Shown piece after piece: positions 1 through 7,212 of a DNA stretch of 13,740 bases (the first letter of the stretch is position 1; each line of letters begins with the position of its first letter). The notes under the pieces are model-generated. The model did no database searches, was not told the origin of the DNA, and saw only the letters and a program-made list of their open reading frames with translations. A program made the translations under genes and the position numbers. The stretch comes from Bacteroidota bacterium. Its GTDB lineage: Bacteria > Bacteroidota > Bacteroidia > Bacteroidales > B18-G4. Location: assembly GCA_003648575.1 (NCBI GenBank), contig QMPN01000057.1:1-13740 (forward strand), read 5' to 3'.

Positions 1-33
1 AAAAAGAATCCGGATGTTCGAACCGGGTTTGAC

Positions 34-68
34 AGGCTTGCGCATTGGGAAATGTGCAAGCCTTTTTA
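34..68 (+). terminator. Rho-independent terminator of an off-window gene
   Basis: Arms 34-45 and 52-63 form a 12-bp stem (one G-T wobble) around a 6-nt loop, followed directly by a run of T. The T-run lies on the + strand side, so it would end a rightward transcript entering from the left. A reading frame entering the window stops with TGA at 30-32, two bases before the stem; another open frame runs through the hairpin to TGA at 70-72. The stop at 30-32 fits a gene end better, but too little is visible to identify any gene. Confidence 0.65.
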
Positions 69-85
69 TTGAGACCAACTTTCAA

Positions 86-127
86 TGAAAGAAGTGAAAT
101 AGAAAGTAGTGGTCGAAATAATCCCCC
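86..127 (+). repeat. Direct repeat, copy 1 (42 nt)
   Basis: Matches copy 2 at 208-249. The core 96-127 agrees with 218-249 at 28 of 32 positions; the 10 bases before the core are also similar. Both copies end in a run of five C. The pair brackets a hairpin-forming segment. It looks like a dispersed intergenic repeat, but only two copies are visible here. Confidence 0.6.
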
Positions 128-180
128 GAAGCTTGCGCCACCGCTGAAGCTATGGCGGCACGCGGTTAGCGTAGGGGGAT
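121..180. repeat. Imperfect inverted repeat / long hairpin
   Basis: The ends ATCCCCC (121-127) and GGGGGAT (174-180) are exact inverted complements. Inside, further pairing is possible, for example 131-133 with 168-170 and 141-145 with 154-158. There is no T-run after it on either strand, so it is not a typical intrinsic terminator. It sits between the two 42-nt direct repeats and overlaps the end of copy 1, which suggests a single composite intergenic element. The rest of the gene-free stretch 69-248 shows nothing else recognisable. Confidence 0.5.
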
Positions 181-207
181 CTTATTATTTGAGATATTGA
201 TAATAGT

Positions 208-249
208 TGAACGAAACGAAATAGAAAGGAATAGTCGAAATATTCCCCC
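208..249 (+). repeat. Direct repeat, copy 2 (42 nt)
   Basis: Second copy of the 86-127 repeat, same orientation, about 80 bp further on. Its C-run ends at 249, the last base of the stop codon (TAG, read leftward) of the adjacent gene, so the repeat abuts the coding end. Confidence 0.6.
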
Positions 250-1016
250 TAAAGTCTTTTGAAATACTCCTGCGAGAAAACAGGATCGATGCGGTGATAG
301 AATGAGATCAGGATGGCTGTCTTCCTCCTGATAGCCTCACTGAGTTCCCAGGCCTGCCAGAAACCGGGATCGTTTCTGAAAATATATTCTGCATAGCAGT
401 TCAGGTCCTCCTCGAAAGATGAAAGCGAATATTCATTGAGGAAGCCCTTATCGAATAGCGCTGTATCCAATTTTAACCCGGTAGTGTTTTTACGGAGGGC
501 TTCCACGCCACCATCGCCATATGAAAAACCATCAGGATTAGCCTCCAGCCATCCTTCGGTGTTGAGAAAACGGCCGTAGCGCTTGATCAGTACGCTGGAA
601 AACTCGTGATGAAAGGTACCTTCAATATACTGGTCGGTATAACCGCTTTCTTTGCCGTTATTGGTCAGGAATATCTCTTTCTTGTAATATGTGCCACCAT
701 ATTCGAGGCCGAAAAAGTAGAGTTTTTTGAGCACATATATGCGCTTCAGGTTTTTTTTCAGGACCAGGGGGGGATATTTGCCAAGTGAGGTGTTCAGGAT
801 CTCCAGTGTATGTGGGATATCATCAGCACGGATGAAGCTATATTCCGGCCGGGTCTTCTTGTTCCGCCACTTGCAGGGAATAATATTTTTGTCTGTCTGA
901 AAAATGATCTTTGTCCCTGCCGGCCCGGCCTGTCTGAGGTCTTGTGCAGATAGTCCCGTGACAGACATGAGAACCATAAGGTACGAAAGAAGGATCAGAC
1001 GTCCGCTTTTAATCAT
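249..1016 (-). CDS. Secreted protein with degenerate metallopeptidase-like (HExxS) motif
   Basis: The 255-residue protein begins with a signal peptide (hydrophobic stretch about residues 7-22, likely cleaved near LSA|Q at 24), so it is probably periplasmic or exported. Residues 136-141 read HHEFSS: the His-Glu pair of a zincin helix followed by Ser (141) where the second zinc-binding His of HExxH would be. About 70 residues later lies EEDLNCYAEYIF (202-213), which resembles the helix carrying the third, Glu ligand of gluzincin-type peptidases (E210 candidate). This looks like a metallopeptidase fold with an altered or inactive site, though a distinct family where HEFSS is conserved is equally possible. 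The ATG overlaps the end of pcm by 8 bp (ATGATTAA), indicating co-transcription and translational coupling. No family name can be assigned with confidence and the substrate is unknown. Confidence 0.85.
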   Translation of the reverse strand: MIKSGRLILLSYLMVLMSVTGLSAQDLRQAGPAGTKIIFQTDKNIIPCKWRNKKTRPEYSFIRADDIPHTLEILNTSLGKYPPLVLKKNLKRIYVLKKLYFFGLEYGGTYYKKEIFLTNNGKESGYTDQYIEGTFHHEFSSVLIKRYGRFLNTEGWLEANPDGFSYGDGGVEALRKNTTGLKLDTALFDKGFLNEYSLSSFEEDLNCYAEYIFRNDPGFWQAWELSEAIRRKTAILISFYHRIDPVFSQEYFKRL

Positions 1017-1680
1017 CGGCCAGCTCTTTTAATAAGGGGACAAAACGAAAAGTTCCATGGTTTTCTTCGCGCAGACTGCCATCTGCATTTTTAATGTACC
1101 GCATCATCATCTGAACTTCCCCTTTGCCTAAAGGTACTATGATCATTCCTCCTTCCTTGACCTGATCAGCCAGGTTTTCCGGCAATTCAGGCGCTCCTGC
1201 AGTAATCAGGATCTTGTCGAAAGGAGCAAAAGCAGGTAAACCTTTATATCCATCACCATAAAATACCTTGGCTTTGTATCCAAGCTCTTTCAGGAACTTC
1301 TTGGATCTGAGGTAAAGCTTTTTTTGTCTTTCAACAGTAAAGACCTTTGCTCCCAATTCTTCAAGCACACAGGCCTGGTAACCCGATCCTGTACCAATCT
1401 CAAGTACTTTATCTCCGGCTTTAACTTCACAGAGCTCACTCTGGAAAGCAACGGTATAGGGTTGTGAGATGGTTTGACCAGACCCAATGGGGAAGGGTTT
1501 ATCCTGGTATGCGAACTCAAGAAAAGAGGAGTCGAGGAAGAGGTGACGGGGGATCTTGTTAATAGCCTCCATCACGCCATCATCAGTAATTCCTTTTACC
1601 CTGATCTGCTCAACCAGCTGCTTGCGTAATCCTTTATGTTTATAGGAATCGATCATCATGTGCGAAAATAATAAATTCAT
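1009..1680 (-). CDS. pcm: Protein-L-isoaspartate O-methyltransferase
   Basis: Cytosolic repair enzyme that methylates, using S-adenosylmethionine, the carboxyl of L-isoaspartyl residues in aged proteins so that they can return to aspartate. Family marks are clear: GSGQTISQPY (66-75), the substrate-side motif; SAM motif I VLEIGTGSGYQ (92-102); FDKILITAGAPELP (154-167); and the C-terminal FVPL. The 223 residues are close to the usual length. The start is uncertain: homologues usually begin just before a segment like DSYKHKGLRKQL, so Met8 (1659) or Met9 (1656) may be the true start instead of 1680; no strong ribosome binding site decides. It is divergent from the oxidoreductase at 1728, leaving under 75 bp for both promoters, and is followed by the overlapping secreted protein gene. 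Confidence 0.95.
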   Translation of the reverse strand: MNLLFSHMMIDSYKHKGLRKQLVEQIRVKGITDDGVMEAINKIPRHLFLDSSFLEFAYQDKPFPIGSGQTISQPYTVAFQSELCEVKAGDKVLEIGTGSGYQACVLEELGAKVFTVERQKKLYLRSKKFLKELGYKAKVFYGDGYKGLPAFAPFDKILITAGAPELPENLADQVKEGGMIIVPLGKGEVQMMMRYIKNADGSLREENHGTFRFVPLLKELADD

Positions 1681-1681
1681 C

Positions 1682-1711
1682 CTTGGGGTACGGCGAAAAA
1701 AATTACATTTG
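1682..1711 (+). promoter_or_regulatory. Bacteroidota-type promoter of the oxidoreductase
   Basis: TACATTTG at 1704-1711 fits the -7 consensus TAnnTTTG exactly, with TTG at 1683-1685 eighteen bases upstream as a -33 element. Transcription would start only about 10 nt before the ATG at 1728, giving a very short leader. This argues against the longer reading frame beginning at 1683, which would lie inside the promoter. Confidence 0.6.
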
Positions 1712-1727
1712 CAAAAAAAATTATAGC

Positions 1728-2714
1728 ATGTTAAAAATAGGTGTACTCGGAGCCGGGCATTTAGGCAAGATTCATATCAAATGCATTCAGCAGATCAGCA
1801 ATTACGAACTTATAGGCTTTTATGACCCTGATGATGAGAATTCTTCCAGGGTTGAAAAGGAATTTGGAATCAAACGCTACGATAGTGTTTCGGCTCTCAT
1901 CGAAGATGTTGAGGTGGTGGATATTGTCACCCCGACCATATCTCATTTCGATTGTGCATCAGAAGCTCTGAGAAAGACGCGTCATGTCTTTATTGAGAAA
2001 CCTGTCGTTAACACCCTTGATGAGGCCCGCAAGCTCATAGCCCTCTCTGAGGAGGCTAACATCAAAGTGCAGGTAGGCCATGTTGAACGCTTTAATCCTG
2101 CATTTATCGCGGCCCAGCCATACTTTGATCAGCCGATGTTCATCGAAACACATCGTCTGGCACAATTCAATCCGCGTGGAACAGATGTTCCAGTGGTTCT
2201 TGACCTCATGATTCACGACATCGACATCGTACTCAGTGTTGTGAAGTCAGATATTCATCGTATCAGCGCAAGCGGTGTTTCTGTGGTGAGCGATACGCCC
2301 GACATTGCAAATGCAAGGATAGAGTTTAACAATGGATGTGTGGCCAACCTTACTGCCAGTCGCATATCGATGAAGAACATGCGCAAGTCACGATTTTTCC
2401 AGCGCGATGCTTATATCGCAGTTGATTTCCTCGAAAAGGAAGCAGAAATACTCAGAATGAAAGATATCGATCCTGAAAAGGCCGATCCATATGCTGTGAT
2501 CATGGAACTGGGTGAGGGCAAGGCTCCCAAACAGATCATTTTTGACAAGCCGGAGGTGGAAGCATCGAATGCCATCAAAGAAGAACTGGAAACTTTTCAT
2601 GATGCCATTGTCAACGATACAGTTCCGCCTGTAACCATCAATGACGGCTATCATGCACTCGACGTTGCACATAAGATCATAGAGAAGTTGAGTATGAACC
2701 CGAGCAACCTATAA
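1728..2714 (+). CDS. Gfo/Idh/MocA family NAD(P)-dependent oxidoreductase
   Basis: A 328-residue cytosolic dehydrogenase of the glucose-fructose oxidoreductase/inositol dehydrogenase type. The N-terminal Rossmann fold starts at once with GVLGAGHLGKIH (5-16), the dinucleotide-binding turn. EKP (90-92) carries the conserved catalytic-site Lys, followed by GHVERFNPAF (117-126) and DLMIHDID (159-166), the segment with the usual active-site Asp/His. The start at 1728 puts the Rossmann strand at residue 3 as is normal and follows the promoter box; an in-frame start at 1683 would add 15 residues absent from the family. The substrate cannot be read from sequence. Relatives with the HVERFNP motif include nucleotide-sugar dehydrogenases, and the nearby sugar transferase makes a sugar substrate likely (inference). 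A gap of about 100 bp separates it from the next gene. Confidence 0.92.
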   Translation: MLKIGVLGAGHLGKIHIKCIQQISNYELIGFYDPDDENSSRVEKEFGIKRYDSVSALIEDVEVVDIVTPTISHFDCASEALRKTRHVFIEKPVVNTLDEARKLIALSEEANIKVQVGHVERFNPAFIAAQPYFDQPMFIETHRLAQFNPRGTDVPVVLDLMIHDIDIVLSVVKSDIHRISASGVSVVSDTPDIANARIEFNNGCVANLTASRISMKNMRKSRFFQRDAYIAVDFLEKEAEILRMKDIDPEKADPYAVIMELGEGKAPKQIIFDKPEVEASNAIKEELETFHDAIVNDTVPPVTINDGYHALDVAHKIIEKLSMNPSNL

Positions 2715-2816
2715 TTTACAACAAATCTAAATTGTTTATCACCCTTTTGATTATACAATATTGAAGCCTACGGAACGTTGAATAATACTAAAGCCGATTA
2801 CATAAAAGAACCCTGC

Positions 2817-3770
2817 ATGTACTATAAAAGTTTACGCTTTTTTGTATTCTCTTTACTTACCCTTCTTTTTGTATCCCCGTTTTCATCTTGTCAGAAATTT
2901 AAAGGCGACCAAACTATCCCTGCGTACATCAGGATAGATTCCATTATTATAGAAACCAATTATGAAGAGGAAGGCGCCCCGACTTCCAATATTACGGATG
3001 CCTGGGTATATATTAATAATGTAGCTATTGGGGCGTATGAGCTTCCTGCTGTGTTTCCTGTCCTTGCCAATGGCATGACAGAAGTCAGGGTGGATCCCGG
3101 AATAGAACTCAATGGTATAGCCGCCCTGCGCTCGCCCTATCCCTTTTATAAGCCTGTTGTCCAGGAAGTTATGCTTGTGGAGGGGGAGGAGGTCAACCTG
3201 AACCACGATACCCTTTTCACTGGGAATGAATATGTTCCCTATACCATGACGACAGGCTATTATACGAACCTGAAGTTTGTGTGGATGGAAGATTTTGAAG
3301 ACCCGAGCCTGTCCCTCGACAGTACAAGCAAAAGCCGTACAGATATCACACGAACCGAACCGGCCAATGACCCGGAAGCATTTCTTGCTGATTTCAGCAA
3401 GTATTCAGGACTGATGATCCTGAGCGAAGAAAAATATCTCATCGATGTGGCTACGAATGTTGGTAATGACGATGGCTTTGTACTTCCCAAAGTAGGGGAG
3501 TCTGTTTTCCTGGAGTTTGATTATAAGAACAACAACTATTTCACTACAGGGTTTTATGCCCGTGAACAAGCCCAGATCATACAACATCCTGTACTCAATA
3601 TGAACCCCACTTCCGTATGGAAAAAGATCTATGTCAACCTCACTCCCGGTGTCAGTTCACAGGTAGGGGCCATCGACTTCAACATCTTTTTTGGTTCTTA
3701 TAAGGAAGCCGCCGTGGATGAACCCAGGGTATTGATAGATAATGTTAAACTTATTCACCGTAAACAATAG
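2817..3770 (+). CDS. Lipoprotein of unknown function
   Basis: Length 317 residues from the ATG at 2817. A longer frame from a TTG at 2778 would put 13 polar residues before the signal peptide, so 2817 is preferred. Hydrophobic residues 7-20 are followed by PFSSC (21-25), a lipobox-like site with Cys25 as the lipidated residue, so the protein should be anchored in the envelope. Residues about 35-125 look like a beta-sandwich (DAWVYINNVAIGAYELP at 61-77, then SPYPFYKP at 106-113). The C-terminal half contains WMEDFED (156-162) and ends IDNVKL, resembling jelly-roll carbohydrate-binding modules, but this is only a resemblance. It is immediately upstream of the sugar transferase (3-nt gap) and surely co-transcribed with it. 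I do not recognise a named family; a role in glycan assembly or display is inferred from position. Confidence 0.85.
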   Translation: MYYKSLRFFVFSLLTLLFVSPFSSCQKFKGDQTIPAYIRIDSIIIETNYEEEGAPTSNITDAWVYINNVAIGAYELPAVFPVLANGMTEVRVDPGIELNGIAALRSPYPFYKPVVQEVMLVEGEEVNLNHDTLFTGNEYVPYTMTTGYYTNLKFVWMEDFEDPSLSLDSTSKSRTDITRTEPANDPEAFLADFSKYSGLMILSEEKYLIDVATNVGNDDGFVLPKVGESVFLEFDYKNNNYFTTGFYAREQAQIIQHPVLNMNPTSVWKKIYVNLTPGVSSQVGAIDFNIFFGSYKEAAVDEPRVLIDNVKLIHRKQ

Positions 3771-3773
3771 GAC

Positions 3774-5189
3774 ATGAACAAAGGCCTGCAGGTATTTAAG
3801 TATGTGATCTTTGATATTTTATCAGCAGCCATAGCCTGGAGCCTCTTTTTCTTTTTTAGAAAGTATTCCTTTGACGTTTACACCTTTAAGGAGTTGGAAC
3901 TGATCTTTCACGACCCTAACTTCTATATAGGTATTGTTGTTGTCCCGGTATTCTGGTTGATCCTTTATACATTGATTGGTACCTACAGGAAGATCTACCG
4001 AAAATCCCGCTTAAAGGAATTAGGGCAAACATTTCTGATCACACTTATTGGCGTAACGTTCATCTTCTTCGTACTTATCCTCGATGACCAGATCGCCACA
4101 TACCATTCGTATTACCAGTCGTTCCTGACCTTATTCGGACTGCAATTCTTTTTCACTTATTCCTTCCGTCTTATCCTGACGACCATTACGGTACGGAAAA
4201 TTCACAAAAAACGCATCGGATTTAGCACGGTTATTGTCGGCAGCAATGGCAATGCCATAGCGATCTATAATGATATAGAAGCCCAGGAAAAATCATCAGG
4301 GAACAAGTTCATCGGTTTTGTGAATGTTTTCGATTACGATGAATACAAGATTGGGAAACACCTGCCACACCTGGGCAGTTATGATAAACTGAGAAAGATC
4401 ATCAGGGAACGGCAGGTAGAAGAAGTGATCATTGCTATTGAACGTACGGAGCGGAGTACCATTGAAAAGATCATCACTTTGCTGGAAGATATGAATGTGG
4501 TGATCAAGGTGATCCCCGACATGCAGGATATCCTGCTCGGCACCGTTAAGATGACCTCGGTGTTTCATACACCTTTGATTCAGATCACGCCTGACCTTAT
4601 GCCGGCATGGCAGCAGTCAGCAAAAAGGATCATCGACATACTGGCCTCCTTGATGGCCATGGTCATCCTTATCCCGGTATATATTTTTGTAGGCGTCGGA
4701 GTGATGCTGTCATCGCGCGGCCCTATTCTTTACTCTCAGCAGCGTGTAGGCCTGAATGGAGTGCCTTTTTATATGCATAAATTCAGGACCATGTACAAAG
4801 ATGCGGAAAGTGCAGGCCCCCAGCTTTCATCTGATAATGATCCAAGGATCACCCGCTTCGGTAAATTTCTGCGGAAAGTCAGGCTGGATGAAACACCCCA
4901 GTTTTATACAGTGCTTAAAGGTGATATGTCGCTTGTTGGCCCCCGCCCTGAAAGGCAGTACTACATCGACAAGATTGTCGAGGTAGCCCCGCATTACCGC
5001 CTTATGCAAAAAGTTAAGCCCGGCATCACTTCGTGGGGACAGGTAAAATATGGTTACGCCTCTAATGTGGATGAGATGGTCGAACGCCTGAAGTATGACC
5101 TCCTTTACATTGAGAATATGTCCCTGGCCATGGACTTCAAGATTATGATCTACACCGCACTTATCGTCCTCCAGGGTCGCGGGAAATAG
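3774..5189 (+). CDS. Polyprenyl-phosphate sugar-1-phosphate transferase (initiating glycosyltransferase)
   Basis: A 471-residue membrane enzyme of the WbaP/WcaJ type (polyprenyl glycosylphosphotransferase). It moves a sugar-1-phosphate from a nucleotide sugar to undecaprenyl phosphate, the first step of exopolysaccharide, capsule or O-antigen synthesis at the inner membrane. Four hydrophobic segments (about 8-28, 50-70, 87-105, 115-137) precede a Rossmann-like CoA-binding-type domain (about 150-250). The catalytic bacterial-sugar-transferase domain follows: a re-entrant helix (284-310), QQRVG (322-326), KFRTM (336-340), the Asp-Glu dyad in LDETPQ (DE 372-373), SLVGPRP (386-392) and KPGITSWGQV (415-424). 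Length and order match the family; nothing is missing. The sugar is not determinable. It is co-transcribed with the upstream lipoprotein (3-nt gap), and no other glycosyltransferase genes follow, so it is not in a large polysaccharide cluster here. Confidence 0.95.
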   Translation: MNKGLQVFKYVIFDILSAAIAWSLFFFFRKYSFDVYTFKELELIFHDPNFYIGIVVVPVFWLILYTLIGTYRKIYRKSRLKELGQTFLITLIGVTFIFFVLILDDQIATYHSYYQSFLTLFGLQFFFTYSFRLILTTITVRKIHKKRIGFSTVIVGSNGNAIAIYNDIEAQEKSSGNKFIGFVNVFDYDEYKIGKHLPHLGSYDKLRKIIRERQVEEVIIAIERTERSTIEKIITLLEDMNVVIKVIPDMQDILLGTVKMTSVFHTPLIQITPDLMPAWQQSAKRIIDILASLMAMVILIPVYIFVGVGVMLSSRGPILYSQQRVGLNGVPFYMHKFRTMYKDAESAGPQLSSDNDPRITRFGKFLRKVRLDETPQFYTVLKGDMSLVGPRPERQYYIDKIVEVAPHYRLMQKVKPGITSWGQVKYGYASNVDEMVERLKYDLLYIENMSLAMDFKIMIYTALIVLQGRGK

Positions 5190-5190
5190 T

Positions 5191-5262
5191 GTTATTGTTT
5201 CACTGTTTCACTGTTCCACTGTTTCACTGTTTCATTGTTTCACTGTTTCACTGTTCCATGGT
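5191..5262 (+). repeat. 8-bp tandem repeat, about nine units
   Basis: Units of TTCACTGT follow one another from 5199 to 5254 with only single-base variants (TCCACTGT at 5215, TTCATTGT at 5231), plus a degenerate unit at each end (5191-5198, 5255-5262). The array begins one base after the transferase stop codon and lies in the 84-bp gap between convergent genes. It is not palindromic and lacks a T-run, so it is not a normal terminator. Tandem period 8 suggests growth by strand slippage. Confidence 0.9.
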
Positions 5263-5273
5263 TCCTCGTTCTT

Positions 5274-5864
5274 CTACAGCTGTCCTGCTTCTATCATCTG
5301 TACAATAAACTCGATCTCTTTATCTTCCCCTTCGGGATCATATCCGTCTTTCAGGTTGAAGCCGAATATCCTGGCGAAGGTTTGCCAGAAGAAAGCCCTG
5401 AACTTGCCCCTGAGTTCAGCCACCAGCTCGTACGATGATGAACCGGTTTCACGGTAGACCAGTTTGATGAGGATCTTGCCCTGTGAGAAGGTGAAGTCGC
5501 GCAGGTCGGCACCGAATTCGGCATCAAGCTCATCTTCAGCCTGCTTCATGATCTTCTTCCGAACTTTTTTATCTTCCACCCCGGCGAGAATTTCCTCATA
5601 TTCTTTGAGCTTGATCCCAGCCAGCATGGCATATGGGTACACCCGCTTAACATTTTTGATCAGGCGGGTCATCTTACGGGCTTGACGCTTGCTTTCATAA
5701 GGCTTGAAGGAAAATATCTTTAATTCGGGTAGCATGATCACCGGGATGGTATCGCCATCGAGCATGGTAGCATATACCACGATTCTTTCTTTTTTCTCCT
5801 CCTGTGAAAGGAGTGGGAAAAGGAAAAGGAACAATATGCAGGAAAGCAAAAAGTGCTTCATCAT
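5274..5864 (-). CDS. DUF4294 family secreted protein
   Basis: A 196-residue protein with a signal peptide (hydrophobic about 5-19, cleavage near LLS|Q at 20), hence periplasmic or envelope-located. The conserved block runs from about 135 to 172 and includes YRETGSSSYELVAELRG, AFFWQTFARIFG and NLK, ending in a short acidic tail with YDPEGED and a terminal GQL. I recognise this as the DUF4294 family, found almost only in Bacteroidota; its function is not known. VYPYAMLA (75-82) is another family signature. The middle (85-118) is charged and helical. Two adjacent Met codons (5864, 5861) could serve as the start. It is last in the leftward tig-clpP-clpX run, 73 bp after clpX, so it may be co-transcribed with the protease genes or have a weak promoter of its own; TATCTTTA at 5901-5908 (minus strand) is a near match to the -7 box. 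Confidence 0.9.
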   Translation of the reverse strand: MMKHFLLSCILFLFLFPLLSQEEKKERIVVYATMLDGDTIPVIMLPELKIFSFKPYESKRQARKMTRLIKNVKRVYPYAMLAGIKLKEYEEILAGVEDKKVRKKIMKQAEDELDAEFGADLRDFTFSQGKILIKLVYRETGSSSYELVAELRGKFRAFFWQTFARIFGFNLKDGYDPEGEDKEIEFIVQMIEAGQL

Positions 5865-5937
5865 AAATGGTCAAGGCAATTATCGTGCCGTTGGATATGA
5901 TAAAGATACAGAAGAAGATTGGAAATTGTTCAGTTGC

Positions 5938-7176
5938 TTATGCAACTTTCAGACGGGAGATGTTCGATTTCTTGAACTTACTCTGTGCATATTCAAGGGT
6001 TACGCGCAGATCGGAAGCATCGCCGGTAGAAGGCAGATCAAACATGGCATCAATCAGTATGGCTTCCATGATAGACCGTAAGCCACGGGCGCCGAGTTTA
6101 AACTCTTCCGATTTCTCGACGATATAGATGAGGGCATCCTCTTCGAAGGATAAGTTGATCTTATCCATGGCGAACAGTTTTGAAAATTGTTTGATCAGCG
6201 AATTCTTGGGTTCAGTGAGGATACGCCTGAGGGCCTCCTTGTCGAGCGGATTCAGAAAAGTAAATATTGGAAGGCGTCCTACGATCTCAGGGATCAGTCC
6301 AAAATCCTTCAGGTCTCCCGGGGAGATGTACTGCAGGATATTTTCCTTATCGATCTGGTCTTTCTCTTTATCGAAGTTATACCCGATCATATTCGTTTGC
6401 AGCCTGGATCCAATGATCTTGTCGATGGAGTTAAAAGCACCGCCTGCAATGAACAGGATATCACGTGTGTTCACCTGTATCATCTTTTGCTCAGGATGCT
6501 TCCTGCCACCCTGTGGCGGTACATTGATCTCTGCACCTTCGAGGAGTTTCAGCAATGCTTGCTGCACTCCCTCACCTGAAACATCGCGCGTGATGCTGGG
6601 GTTATCGCTTTTACGGGCGATCTTGTCTATCTCGTCGATAAAGATAATACCCTTTTCTGCCGCAGCCACATTATAATCGGCAGCTTGCAACAGCCTCGAT
6701 AAAATACTTTCTACATCTTCACCTACATATCCTGCTTCTGTCAGCACAGTTGCATCGGCAATACAGAAGGGCACGTGAAGCATGCGGGCAATGGTCCTGG
6801 CAAGTAAGGTCTTTCCTGTGCCTGTTTCACCAACGATGATGACATTGGACTTTTCGATCTCAATCTCTTCTTCATCACTCTTTGACGGGGGCTGGGTGAT
6901 TCTTTTGTAGTGATTATATACAGCAACAGAGAGCACACGTTTTGCCTCTTCCTGGCCGATTACGTACTGATCGAGGTATTTCTTGATCTCAGCTGGTTTC
7001 AGAAGTTTGATGTCACCCAGGCGAAGTTCGTGCTTCGTCGACGTTTCCTCCCGGATAATTGCCTGAGCCTGTTCAACACATAAGTCGCAAATATGACCTT
7101 CCAGGCCTGCGATCAATACATTGGTTTCTGCTTTGATCCTACCGCAAAATGAGCATCTGTCTGTTTCTTTAGCCAT
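5938..7176 (-). CDS. clpX: ATP-dependent Clp protease ATP-binding subunit ClpX
   Basis: Hexameric AAA+ unfoldase that recognises substrates, unfolds them with ATP and feeds them to ClpP in the cytosol. The 412 residues have normal architecture: an N-terminal zinc-binding domain with Cys8, Cys11, Cys30 and Cys33; Walker A GETGTGKT (116-123); pore loop GYVGE (149-153); Walker B IIFIDEID (177-184); SRH-region motif RDVSGEGVQQALLKLLEG (197-214); RKH loop (225-227); and sensor-2 GARGLR (362-367). The ClpP-docking tripeptide, IGF in E. coli, is IGY here (264-266). Walker A has GETGTGKT rather than the usual GPTGSGKT. Both are conservative and may be typical of the phylum. It lies 36 bp after clpP on the same strand, in one operon with tig. 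Confidence 0.98.
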   Translation of the reverse strand: MAKETDRCSFCGRIKAETNVLIAGLEGHICDLCVEQAQAIIREETSTKHELRLGDIKLLKPAEIKKYLDQYVIGQEEAKRVLSVAVYNHYKRITQPPSKSDEEEIEIEKSNVIIVGETGTGKTLLARTIARMLHVPFCIADATVLTEAGYVGEDVESILSRLLQAADYNVAAAEKGIIFIDEIDKIARKSDNPSITRDVSGEGVQQALLKLLEGAEINVPPQGGRKHPEQKMIQVNTRDILFIAGGAFNSIDKIIGSRLQTNMIGYNFDKEKDQIDKENILQYISPGDLKDFGLIPEIVGRLPIFTFLNPLDKEALRRILTEPKNSLIKQFSKLFAMDKINLSFEEDALIYIVEKSEEFKLGARGLRSIMEAILIDAMFDLPSTGDASDLRVTLEYAQSKFKKSNISRLKVA

Positions 7177-7212
7177 ATTAAATTACAATATAAGAACCTT
7201 ATACGGTGATCA

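Noticed and set aside
1..32. tRNA 3' end suggested by TTCGAAC near position 18
   Set aside because: Neither strand gives a paired 5-bp T stem around the loop or a plausible acceptor arm.
5199..5262. CRISPR-like array
   Set aside because: The units are 8 bp with no spacers between them, and no cas genes are present; it is a simple tandem repeat.
5235..5438. Small rightward open frame beginning in the octamer array
   Set aside because: It runs through the repeat and antisense to the DUF4294 coding sequence; no signal of a real gene.
6379..6387. ClpX with a lost ClpP-docking loop (IGY instead of IGF)
   Set aside because: Tyr for Phe is conservative, clpP is adjacent, and all other ClpX motifs are intact, so docking is probably retained.
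6128..6676. 182-residue open frame opposite clpX
   Set aside because: It lies wholly inside the well-supported clpX gene on the other strand and has low-complexity Ser/Arg-rich composition; an antisense shadow.
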